This document shows, one piece after another, positions 51,229-58,745 of a DNA stretch of 64,000 bases. The stretch covers positions 62,001-126,000 of the forward strand of contig CAJUHH010000008.1 in NCBI GenBank assembly GCA_910585965.1, in the 5' to 3' direction. The DNA is from an uncultured Lachnospiraceae bacterium (GTDB lineage Bacteria; Bacillota; Clostridia; Lachnospirales; Lachnospiraceae). Every line of letters starts with the position of its first letter. Positions within the stretch are counted from its first letter, which is position 1. A program made the translations under genes and the position numbers. The notes below the pieces were generated by a model. The model was not told the origin of the DNA, searched no databases, and was given only the letters and a program-made list of their open reading frames with translations.

Positions 51229-52092
51229 TTATAAGCAGCTCATATAATAAGCATATAAATTCTGGTAAGTCTCCGCATTAAAATGAAGCCCGTCCACCAG
51301 CTTATATCCAATCGTGTTCAAATAACTATGGCTGTCGATCCATGTGATATCGCCGCTTAAACCGTTCTGCATCTGGCTGTTGAAATACTGCACCTGCTCT
51401 TCTGTCACATATGGATTCTCCCATACCGGATTCACCGACGCATAATATACCTTTGCGCCTTTTCCCGTCCATTCCGCCGCCTTTGCATTGACAAGCTCCA
51501 GATAGTTGTTCAGGTTCCCCGGATCGTTTACCCCGAGATTGATCAATATTTTAGAACCTTTCCCTACACAGCCGTCAATTCTCGCTATCGCATTTTCATT
51601 AAACCAGTTATAGCCCTTTCCGCTTTCTGCAATCCATGTGCAGCTGTTCTCCCCCACATTGGCCTGCATCTGCACGAACCGGGAATCGCCTACCAGAATC
51701 ACCCCCGATACATTTTTTACTTCTGTCACCGCCTGGGGCTGCCCCTCCGTCTGTGCTGCCGGTTCCGCCGCATTTCCTTCCAGAAGGTATTTATTGCTCA
51801 CATAAGCCTTGCCCTCTCCGAACGCGATCTCGTACCAGCCCGTATCCGCCTGTCCCGTTGCCGTTACTTCCTGTCCTTTGGCCAGGCCGCCGACTCTTTC
51901 ATAATCGGTAGACGGCCCTTTCCTTACATTGACTGCGCCCGAAGCATGCATCACTTTCCCTTCTTCAAAAGCTGCCACCGTATAGCCCGCCTCTTCCGCC
52001 TGCGCATCCGCAGCGCTTTCCGTCGCCCTGCTTTCAAACCCTGGCAATACCAATGCCAGCGCCAGCGCCAATAACATCGCTTTCTTTTTCAT
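51229..52092 (-). CDS. exported SH3b-domain SGNH/GDSL hydrolase
   Basis: A 287-residue secreted protein. The signal peptide is KKKAMLLALALALVLPGFES-type. A bacterial SH3 domain follows (about 42-105; SGAVNVRKGPSTDYERVGGL, GWYEIAFGEGKAYVSNKYL). Then comes an SGNH esterase domain with ILVGDSRFVQM (nucleophile Ser), NLGVNDPGN (Asn-Asp block) and VDGLHFNAETY (Asp-x-x-His). SH3b binds peptidoglycan, and the SGNH part may deacetylate cell-wall sugars. The start at 52092 is chosen for the signal peptide; AGGAG is a long 12 nt upstream, and the frame extends to 52230. Confidence 0.82.
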   Translation of the reverse strand: MKKKAMLLALALALVLPGFESRATESAADAQAEEAGYTVAAFEEGKVMHASGAVNVRKGPSTDYERVGGLAKGQEVTATGQADTGWYEIAFGEGKAYVSNKYLLEGNAAEPAAQTEGQPQAVTEVKNVSGVILVGDSRFVQMQANVGENSCTWIAESGKGYNWFNENAIARIDGCVGKGSKILINLGVNDPGNLNNYLELVNAKAAEWTGKGAKVYYASVNPVWENPYVTEEQVQYFNSQMQNGLSGDITWIDSHSYLNTIGYKLVDGLHFNAETYQNLYAYYMSCL

Positions 52093-52272
52093 TTTGGTTT
52101 TCCGCTCCTTCCCATTGTCCGCCTGTCCGGCAAAATTATCCGAAGCATTCATGGAGGCAGTATTGTCGCCATGAACAGCCGCATTGATATAAAAATTATA
52201 GCAAATAATTTCCCTGTTGTCTCTTATCATTTCGTTTTTTCCATAAAAGCCAAAACAAAATTACCGCGCATG

Positions 52273-52342
52273 AAAAAGGCGTCCATCAAAGATGGACGCC
52301 TACAATGTAAAAGGGGAATTTTACATGGGTCTCTCGACCCAT
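52273..52342 (-). ncRNA. compact three-hairpin small RNA candidate
   Basis: About 70 nt on the minus strand fold into three perfect, nearly contiguous hairpins: AUGGGUC-GAGA-GACCCAU, GUAAAA-UUCCCC-UUUUAC, then GGCGUCCAUC-UUU-GAUGGACGCC followed by five U. An extended -10 box (TGG-TATACT, 52352-52347) lies 5-7 bp before the first stem, so the RNA would start right at it. The C-rich loop (UUCCCC) is complementary to Shine-Dalgarno sequences, as in several Firmicute regulatory RNAs. Alternatively it is a terminated leader of the downstream SH3b-SGNH gene. Confidence 0.55.
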
Positions 52343-52481
52343 TTATAGTATACCACGATATCCTACAATAATCCAGTATTTTTTTAAATTTTTTTCAAAA
52401 TTTTTTATCGATCTTTTTTGTACTGTTTTTAATTCATCTTTTTTTTTTACATATTTTTACAGTTTGAGATACCGTTTTTAC

Positions 52482-52510
52482 TTGACTTTGATATGTCGCA
52501 ATTATATTAG
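52482..52510 (+). promoter_or_regulatory. promoter of the exported-protein gene
   Basis: TTGACT, a 17-bp spacer and TATTAG, in a very AT-rich block (52370-52600) with poly-T tracts that may act as UP elements. A strong GAAGGAGG site lies 8 nt before the start codon at 52607. Confidence 0.5.
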
Positions 52511-52606
52511 CTTTTTTAATGATTTGACGTTTCAAATTCCCATTGCTAAAATATCCCATGTCGAGATTTTATTTCTATATTTTTCAACTATCGAAGGAGG
52601 TCTATC

Positions 52607-53290
52607 ATGAAAAAAGCAACTCTTAACAAACTACTGGCAAGCGCTTTGGCCGTGGCTCTTTGCGTTCCTGTATTATTAGCAAATCCCATGACTGTCAATG
52701 CATCTGTTTCCGGCAACACGCCCGTTTCCGGCAACGTTCCTTCTACAAGCGCAAGCACTTCGGAAGGATCTGTATCCAGCAGCGCAGTTTCCCTCGCTTC
52801 CCATAACACTGTAATAATCGGCGGAAAGAGTGTGAAGTCCACCGTAGGCGGCATATTCATCGCAACTGCGGTAAACGGCGTGGCTGTCACCAGCCCTGTT
52901 GCATCGGTAAATGCTGCCATCGGTTTAACCCAGGCTGACGTAGATGCAGGAACGAACGCAAGATTCTTTATCTGCAACAGCGCCAACAAGGAAATGAAGG
53001 CAGCGCTCCAATCCGCTGCCGCTGCTGCGGGCAAGACGGTAGGCGCTTATCTTAACATTGATTTATATACTATAACGAAAAAAGGCACAGTAACCGCCAT
53101 CCGTAATACGGCAGAACCTATCACCATGACTTTCGGCCTTCCCGGACGCATCGCCAACGCAGGGAGCAGCGTTTCTGTGATCTGCATTGATAAAGATGGA
53201 AAATCCGTTGTTATGGAAGATACCGATACGGATCCTAAGACGCTGACGGTCAATACCAACGTGTTCGGCGTATACGCCATCGTATATTAA
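52607..53290 (+). CDS. exported protein of unknown function
   Basis: A 227-residue precursor. The signal peptide (residues 1-32, KKATLNKLLASALAVALCVP, cleavage after VNA) is followed by a Ser/Thr/Val-rich linker with VSGNTPVSGNVP repeats. A compact beta-rich domain then runs from about 75 to 227 (IIGGKSVKSTVGGIFIATAVNG, EPITMTFGLPGRIANAG, VNTNVFGVYAIVY). The upstream promoter and ribosome site are strong, which suggests high expression. I recognise no family. It might be a surface or spore-coat-like protein. Confidence 0.7.
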   Translation: MKKATLNKLLASALAVALCVPVLLANPMTVNASVSGNTPVSGNVPSTSASTSEGSVSSSAVSLASHNTVIIGGKSVKSTVGGIFIATAVNGVAVTSPVASVNAAIGLTQADVDAGTNARFFICNSANKEMKAALQSAAAAAGKTVGAYLNIDLYTITKKGTVTAIRNTAEPITMTFGLPGRIANAGSSVSVICIDKDGKSVVMEDTDTDPKTLTVNTNVFGVYAIVY

Positions 53291-53298
53291 GCAATGGA

Positions 53299-53329
53299 TG
53301 CCCTGAATGCCCCCACGGCTTCAGGGCAT
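53299..53329. terminator. terminator of the exported-protein gene
   Basis: A perfect 10-bp stem (atgccctgaa/ttcagggcat) with an 11-nt loop, then tctttc, begins 9 bp after the stop codon. It overlaps the 3' end of the convergent yaaA gene and may serve both. Confidence 0.7.
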
Positions 53330-54067
53330 TCTTTCAAATACATATTCCGTATCCGTAGACATATCCTCCCTGAACACATAGCCCAGCCGGCGGAATTCCT
53401 TAACCTCTTCCGGCCTCTCCATTTTTCTTTCGGCCATAAACCGCACCATTTCCCCTCTTGCCATCTTCGCATAGGTTCCTTTGGTGACAAATCTGCCTCC
53501 CGCCGCCTCTCCGAATACGCATGTAATATATGTATCTCCATCCGTCAAATATTTCTCAACACATCGGGAATATTCCTTGGAAGCCAGATTCAGGATAATC
53601 CCGCTTTCATCCCTGACCTGTTCATAAATGCGGCTTCCCCACAAAGCATACAGATCTTTACAGCCATCGATAGATGCTTTCGCCTGCATTTCCAGCCGGT
53701 ACGGCGTTACTCCGTCCATCGCCTTCAGCACACCGTAAAACCCGGATAAAATACGCAGATGTTCCTGCACATAATCCAGCTGTCCCTCTTCAAACACCGC
53801 CGGAGCCATATACTGGTAAGCGATGCCTTCGTAAGAAAGCACCGCCGGCGTCAACTGGCGGTAAAGATCCATATGCTCCAGCCGCCTAAAATTCTGTTCC
53901 GCAATTTTATCATTGCATTTCCAGAGCTGCTTCAGCTCTTCCCTGGATCTTTCCTTCATCCATGCCAATATTTTCTCCGTCTGCGCAAGCAATACCGGTT
54001 TCCCGGCACAAGCCAAAGTATCCACGTCCACATTCATCTTCTTTGCGGGAGATAAAATGATTTTCAT
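53321..54067 (-). CDS. yaaA: YaaA-family peroxide-response protein
   Basis: A 248-residue YaaA (DUF328) protein. It starts MKIILSPAKKMN and has YEGIAYQYM, LSGFYGVLKAMDGVTPYRLEM and the central IILNLASKEYS. In E. coli YaaA lowers free iron during peroxide stress and binds DNA. Its start codon overlaps the stop of the bcp-like peroxiredoxin (TGATG), so the two are co-translated and share an oxidative-stress role. Confidence 0.93.
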   Translation of the reverse strand: MKIILSPAKKMNVDVDTLACAGKPVLLAQTEKILAWMKERSREELKQLWKCNDKIAEQNFRRLEHMDLYRQLTPAVLSYEGIAYQYMAPAVFEEGQLDYVQEHLRILSGFYGVLKAMDGVTPYRLEMQAKASIDGCKDLYALWGSRIYEQVRDESGIILNLASKEYSRCVEKYLTDGDTYITCVFGEAAGGRFVTKGTYAKMARGEMVRFMAERKMERPEEVKEFRRLGYVFREDMSTDTEYVFERMP

Positions 54068-54519
54068 CAGACCTCACCCAACATCTTCTCCGGGTCATCC
54101 GCCGCTTTCACTTTATCATTGGCCCTGATGATCACGCCCTCTTCATCAATCAAATATGTGGTCCGCACTACGCCCATGGATACCTTTCCGTAATTATTCT
54201 TTTCATGCCATACGTCGTACGCCTGAATCGCGGACAATTCGGGATCTGACAAAATCGTAAATTGCAGCCCCTGTTTCTCCTCAAATCGTTTATGGGATGC
54301 CACGCTGTCCTTGCTGATGCCGATCACGACCGCCCCTTTCTCCATAAAGAGAGGCGCCCGCTCCGAATACCCGCAGGCCTGCTTCGTGCAGCCAGGCGTA
54401 TTGTCCTTCGGATAAAAATAAAGAATCACTTTTTTGCCCCTATACTCTTCCAGCGTGTGAATATCCCCGTTCTGGTCGGGCAAGGAAAATCCCGGTGCTT
54501 TTGTTCCAACTTCCAACAT
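54067..54519 (-). CDS. bcp: thioredoxin-dependent peroxiredoxin (BCP/PrxQ)
   Basis: A 150-residue peroxiredoxin. FYPKDNTPGCTKQACGYSE contains the peroxidatic Cys and, five residues later, the resolving Cys typical of PrxQ. KTVEYRG-like THLEEYRGKKVILYFY and MGVVRTTYLIDEEGVI are the usual fold marks. It reduces organic and hydrogen peroxides using thioredoxin. The ATG at 54519 follows GGAGG; the open extension to 54738 overlaps the upstream gene and is discarded. It is coupled to yaaA. Confidence 0.95.
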   Translation of the reverse strand: MLEVGTKAPGFSLPDQNGDIHTLEEYRGKKVILYFYPKDNTPGCTKQACGYSERAPLFMEKGAVVIGISKDSVASHKRFEEKQGLQFTILSDPELSAIQAYDVWHEKNNYGKVSMGVVRTTYLIDEEGVIIRANDKVKAADDPEKMLGEV

Positions 54520-54578
54520 TGTTTTTCTCCTCCTGTTCTTTCTATACCCATTATACCCTATCTTTTCCAGATTATAAA

Positions 54579-55700
54579 TTATTCTTTTCCGTCCCGGCTC
54601 CCGGCATTGATCTCTGAAATAATCCGAACCGCGATCTCCCTGGCCGCAGCGCTGGACACATCCCCACCGTCCGTCCTCCCGAGATACACACAGAAATAAA
54701 ACGTTTCCCCCGCCCTTTCCGCAAATCCCGTATACCACGCATCCACCACAATGCCTTGCGCCTTTCCCATGCCTGTTTTTCCATATACGAGCATATCTGC
54801 CCGGCTTTCTTCCCCTTCCTGACTTTCTTCTTCCGCCTGGCTTTCTTCCTCAGCCTGGCTTTTTTCTCCTGCCATCATTACTTTCTTCAGCTCATCCCTC
54901 GTTCTTTCCGAATAAACAGAATCATCCCCAAAAATACGCTCCATCACCTCCGTCTGTTCCAGCGGCGAAATTTTTAACGAAGATTCAATCCAAAAGCCGG
55001 TCAGCGCCCGGTTATTATTATTCGTATTCAGCCTCCCCTCCCAGTCGGAAATATCGCAGTTTCCATATGAAATCCTTTCCAGCTCTTCTGCCATCATCTC
55101 CTGTCCGATTTCGTCTATGACTTCCCTGAAATACCAGACGCAGGAGGCGCGGAACGCATCATAAAAATCGATATCCCTGTTCCAGTTTTCGTTCCAGTAT
55201 GTCTCGCCGCTCCACGTACGAAGCGAATCACCCGGGTCGATAATCCCGTTTTCCAGCGCGACCAGGGAAGAAATAATTTTAAATGTAGAGCAGGGCGATC
55301 TTTGCGTCATAGCCAGCTCTTCATTATATATCATATACTGCCCATGGATGGCATCATACACAACTGCAGCGCCGTTCAATCCCCCGAAATATTCCGACCA
55401 GTCCTTTTCTATTATTTGAGGTTCCGGCAAGCCCTTTCCATCCTCTTTTTCTTCCCCTCTACCAGTAGAACCAATATTTTCATCCTCGACAAGGACAGCA
55501 TCCCCGTCTTCCATATCAGTTTCTTCTTGTAAAAAATCCCCGCTTTCCCCTGCTTCTACTTCTTTTTCTGCAATACCTTCTATAACAGCCTGCTCCTCCG
55601 TGTTACTGCGGGAAGCGCATCCTGCCAGTGCCAGCGTCCCCGCCAGCACCCACCCTGTTATTATTTTATAGCATACGGCTTTTATATTCTTTTCTTTCAT
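54579..55700 (-). CDS. class D beta-lactamase-like (penicillin-binding) lipoprotein
   Basis: A 373-residue lipoprotein (lipobox LAGC, Cys28). A spacer rich in Glu/Asp leads to a penicillin-recognising domain from about 100. It has SPCSTFK (Ser138, Lys141), RASCVWYF (SxV), ISYGNCDIS (the YGN box of class D enzymes) and MLVYGKTGMG (KTG). The order matches OXA-type beta-lactamases and BlaR1 sensor domains. Just before KTG there is an acidic repeat insertion (AEEESQAEEESQEGEES, about residues 282-298) not seen in ordinary OXA enzymes. It could hydrolyse beta-lactams at the membrane. No BlaI-type gene is next to it. Confidence 0.85.
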   Translation of the reverse strand: MKEKNIKAVCYKIITGWVLAGTLALAGCASRSNTEEQAVIEGIAEKEVEAGESGDFLQEETDMEDGDAVLVEDENIGSTGRGEEKEDGKGLPEPQIIEKDWSEYFGGLNGAAVVYDAIHGQYMIYNEELAMTQRSPCSTFKIISSLVALENGIIDPGDSLRTWSGETYWNENWNRDIDFYDAFRASCVWYFREVIDEIGQEMMAEELERISYGNCDISDWEGRLNTNNNNRALTGFWIESSLKISPLEQTEVMERIFGDDSVYSERTRDELKKVMMAGEKSQAEEESQAEEESQEGEESRADMLVYGKTGMGKAQGIVVDAWYTGFAERAGETFYFCVYLGRTDGGDVSSAAAREIAVRIISEINAGSRDGKE

Positions 55701-55896
55701 AAACATCCAAGCCTCTTTTCCCATTTTATTTTATGACAGCCATACTATCATATTGGCAGAAAAGAGTCAACAAAAGCGCCAACGGATGCAAAAAGCAAAA
55801 ATAGCAGCTTTTGCAAAAAGGATACAAAAACGATGGCAAAATGATGCATCCCTTTTTTATACTAATAGGCAAAAAGGAAAGGAATCTCCCTCAAAA

Positions 55897-57060
55897 ATGA
55901 AAAAACATATATCCACCATCACTCCCTCCTTTGTCCGCATGCTTAATTTATCTCCTATGGGAATCATCTCCTCGCTTCTGGCTGTATTCATCGGGAACGT
56001 CCTCACAGGATGCAGCGCTTCTGCCCCTGCGCAGGAAGCCAGCCGGGAGCTTATACCGGAAGACCTGATCGCTTATTTTTCCGATGATATTCTTGGTTCC
56101 CAAGAAGAAATGGAAGGCGCTATGCTTTCCTTAGCCTCCGGCCAGGAGCTGGATGCGGAAAAGATCCAGGAACTCGCCAACAGAAATCCATCCATCCAAG
56201 AGCGTATCACGGAAATCTCCTCTACCTGCAGCCGCGAAGGGACATGGCTTGAGGTCGATGCCGATAATGACGGGATCAACGATATTTTTCTTTGCCAATA
56301 TCTCGACGGAAGCCTCCATCCCGTATCCTACTATCTTTTTCAGGGAACGTCTAACGGGAATTACATCCTGACAGACCAGCAGCGTTCCCTCATGGAGGAA
56401 TTCGGCTTCATTCGCTGGAATAGGAAAAATTATCTGGCAAGAATTACCCGGAATTTTGAAAAAAAGGTGACGGACGGACTTGCACTGCAATATTATGAAA
56501 ACGGCAGATGTTCAGGCGGCGCATGGCTCTCCATCACCGCAAAAGAAGGCCGCACCAGCCGCAGCATCCAGACTTCCTGTCTCGAAAATGAACAATACCG
56601 GGATCTGGCGCCTTCGCTGGAAACGCTCGCCGCAGAATACCAGCCCGGTTCCAGGCTCCCCTGCGGAACAGCAGAAAAGGAAAACAACGAATCGGATTAC
56701 AACCGAAGCAGCGACATCAATAATGACGGCAGCGTGGAACAATACGACATATCCCTCTGGCAGACCACCAATTATTACACTGTAGACTCCCTGAGCTTTA
56801 TTCCCGAAAGCAAAGATGCTTGTATAGCGATGTATGATATAGCGCAGGAAGATGATGGAAGCGGAACTTGCATGAATCTATGGGTGGATAAAACGGATTA
56901 TGGAAACATCACATATGTCCTGTACGAAAAAGACCTCTATGATTTCTATATTTGCGGCTATCTCATCTCGGGCACAAAATATCAAAAGCTGATACAGACA
57001 GACTGCCATGTCCAGACGGAAGTTACAGTTCGTAAAATTTCGCCAGATGATCTGCCATAA
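55897..57060 (+). CDS. putative lipoprotein with calcium-loop motifs
   Basis: A 387-residue exported protein. From the ATG at 55897 a basic start and hydrophobic stretch end in LTGCSA (lipobox). The frame opens 48 codons earlier at 55753, but the signal peptide favours 55897. Two EF-hand-like Ca loops are visible: DADNDGINDIFL (about residue 122) and DINNDGSVEQYD (about 282), as in dockerin or thrombospondin type 3 repeats. Paired Cys residues suggest disulfides. No enzyme motif is seen. It is divergent from the class D enzyme gene and may share its regulatory region. Confidence 0.65.
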   Translation: MKKHISTITPSFVRMLNLSPMGIISSLLAVFIGNVLTGCSASAPAQEASRELIPEDLIAYFSDDILGSQEEMEGAMLSLASGQELDAEKIQELANRNPSIQERITEISSTCSREGTWLEVDADNDGINDIFLCQYLDGSLHPVSYYLFQGTSNGNYILTDQQRSLMEEFGFIRWNRKNYLARITRNFEKKVTDGLALQYYENGRCSGGAWLSITAKEGRTSRSIQTSCLENEQYRDLAPSLETLAAEYQPGSRLPCGTAEKENNESDYNRSSDINNDGSVEQYDISLWQTTNYYTVDSLSFIPESKDACIAMYDIAQEDDGSGTCMNLWVDKTDYGNITYVLYEKDLYDFYICGYLISGTKYQKLIQTDCHVQTEVTVRKISPDDLP

Positions 57061-57068
57061 AGAATAGG

Positions 57069-57092
57069 GCAGGGAAGAGCCATCTTCCCTGC
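57069..57092. terminator. terminator of the Ca-loop lipoprotein gene
   Basis: A perfect 10-bp stem (gcagggaaga/tcttccctgc) with a gcca loop and a T-rich 3' side begins 8 bp after the stop codon. Confidence 0.75.
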
Positions 57093-57128
57093 GCATATCT
57101 TCTATTTTAATTCAACACTTTTGATAGA

Positions 57129-57356
57129 CTAAGCCGCTTTGGAATAATCAATAACAGCGATTTCCTGCATAAGCTGTTTCGCCATATTTACAAGGGATTC
57201 CACTTGTTTTGCGACTTCATCGGAATAATATTTTTCGCCGCATTGTTCGCATTCTTCACAAGGCACGTTTTTGATAATAATAATACAGTTTTTATAATTG
57301 ACTACATGGGTTGTTAAAGATGAAATTGTGGTTTTACATTTACAATACATACACAT
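57129..57356 (-). CDS. YgiT-type zinc-finger antitoxin (MqsA N-domain-like)
   Basis: A 75-residue protein with two CxxC pairs (CMYCKCK at 2-8 and CEECEQCGEKYYSDEV at 33-48), the YgiT-type zinc finger that forms the N-terminal half of MqsA antitoxins. It has no helix-turn-helix half. Its start lies 2 bp after the stop of the DUF4258 gene. Together they form a toxin-antitoxin pair in which this is the antitoxin. The pair is AT-rich and next to integrase remains. Confidence 0.85.
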   Translation of the reverse strand: MCMYCKCKTTISSLTTHVVNYKNCIIIIKNVPCEECEQCGEKYYSDEVAKQVESLVNMAKQLMQEIAVIDYSKAA

Positions 57357-57358
57357 GA

Positions 57359-57673
57359 TTACTGCCCCTTTCTTGTTTTTAAATCTTTTTCAAATTTATC
57401 AGTGTTAGGAAAATAAGCTGTTATAAAAAACAAACTATTGTTATCTGAGCCGACAACAACATGCAATATGTCATTTTCCTTTGTATGTCCATAAACAAGG
57501 CAGCTGGGGTGAGGAAAATCGTCTGGATAGTCCTCTATGATTTCTCCTGTTTGCAAACATGATTTTACATCAGCAATACTGATATCTCTTTCCTGCATAC
57601 GCTCTAAACAATGCTTTGACCATTTTATATTGGAAGAATTGTTTAGTAGTTTTTGAAGCTGTTCTATATCCAT
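57359..57673 (-). CDS. DUF4258 putative toxin
   Basis: A 104-residue protein. IKWSKHCLERMQERDISIADVKSCLQTGEIIEDYPDD and the C-terminal YGHTKENDILHVVVGSDNNSLFFITAYFP fit the DUF4258 family, small RelE/BrnT-like ribonuclease-fold proteins. The ATG at 57673 with AAAGGAAA upstream is preferred over the frame start at 57745. It precedes a YgiT-type zinc-finger gene by 2 bp. The gene order toxin then antitoxin is usual for mqsRA-type modules. Confidence 0.8.
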   Translation of the reverse strand: MDIEQLQKLLNNSSNIKWSKHCLERMQERDISIADVKSCLQTGEIIEDYPDDFPHPSCLVYGHTKENDILHVVVGSDNNSLFFITAYFPNTDKFEKDLKTRKGQ

Positions 57674-57918
57674 ATTTGCATTTCCTTTTCTGTTGTTTAC
57701 AAATATTATACACCATTCCGGCATGAAATAAAATAAGTTTGTCAATCCCTTTACCGCAAGCTTTGTTGTCCGTCATATGTTATGCAATAATAAGAAGAAT
57801 TTTAGTACCTATTGACTGGGATGAGGAATATATGGCTGATGAAAAATCAGTCAATATTTCTGGCGTTAGAAATGCAGTAATATTAGATTATTTTTATAAT
57901 TATGTAAAGGAATTATAG

Positions 57919-58443
57919 GGACTGAACCAGTATCTTGACCAAATGTATACAGAGACAGAGGATGTTGCATTTCTGGCTGTAAAAATCAATTTTTTGCTCG
58001 GACTGCGTGTGGGTGAGTTGGCGGCTCTTAAATGGGAAGACTGTAAAGACCTTTCACATCTTCATATCGTCCATGAAGAAGTCAGAAATCAGGAAACAAA
58101 CCAACATGAGATAATAGAACATACCAAAACAAACCGTGACGGCTTTGTTATTCTTATCCCGAAAGCGATATCAATCTTAAAGAAGATCCCAAAGCAAGGA
58201 AAGTATATTTTTATGAGGGATGGGGAGCGCATTACATCCAGACAGATTGCTTATGTATTGGAGAAGTTTGCAGAGAGACGCAAAATGCGTAAGACTTATG
58301 CAAGCAATCTGAACGCGAACGGTGTACCTCTGGATTGTATCAGGGAAATGTTAGGGCACAGCAACCTTTCCACACCCCTAGAATATATCTACAATCCGCT
58401 GACTGAAAAGGAAACCTATGACCTCATATCAAAGGCATTGTAG
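57919..58443 (+). pseudogene. tyrosine recombinase, C-terminal fragment
   Basis: Only the catalytic half of a phage/ICE-type integrase is left. LGLRVGELAALKWEDC is the first Arg box, KMRKTYASNLNANGVPLDCIREMLGHSNLST contains the second Arg and the His/Trp region, and EYIYNPLTEKE holds the Tyr. Box II reads RRKMRKT where relatives have HKLRKT, so the conserved His is lost. An in-frame TAG at 57916 separates it from a further fragment (57833-57915, ending VNISGVRNAVILDYFYNYVKEL-like sequence). It lies 98 bp from the 3' end of tRNA-Gly, a normal attachment site. Confidence 0.75.
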
Positions 58444-58498
58444 TGGTACTAAGGTACTGTCTACAACTGTCTACCAATTTGTAGACATACAAAAATAA

Positions 58499-58527
58499 CG
58501 GAAACGCTGTATTTTTCAGCATTTCCG
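58499..58527. terminator. terminator next to tRNA-Gly
   Basis: The stem cggaaacgctg/cagcatttccg has one mismatch. On the minus strand it is followed by gttattttt, suiting termination of the tRNA transcript. Confidence 0.55.
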
Positions 58528-58540
58528 CTTCATTAAAAAG

Positions 58541-58613
58541 AGCGCGAGACGGGACTCGAACCCGCGGCCTCGACCTTGGCAAGGTCGCGCTCCACCAACT
58601 GAGCCACTCGCGC
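58541..58613 (-). tRNA. tRNA-Gly (GCC)
   Basis: A full cloverleaf: acceptor GCGCGAG with CTCGCGC, D arm GTGGCTCAGTTGGTGGAGC, anticodon stem-loop CGACC-TTGCCAA-GGTCG (anticodon GCC) and T arm GGGTTCGAGTCCC. The CCA end is not encoded. A T-run follows about 1 nt after the discriminator. Its 3' end faces the integrase fragment. Confidence 0.97.
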
Positions 58614-58745
58614 AAACCGCAGTACCAAATATTATTTTATACCGCTTTTCATCATTTGTCAACTACTATTTTTCCATTCTTTTCTATTCTTCGCAATAGC
58701 TCAGCCTTCGGCTTCCCTGTTACAGAATCCCGGGCTTCCCTGTTG

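Noticed and set aside
54520..54738. N-terminal extension of the peroxiredoxin
   Set aside because: It would overlap the class D gene, and peroxiredoxins of this family start at MLEVG-type sequence with no leader.
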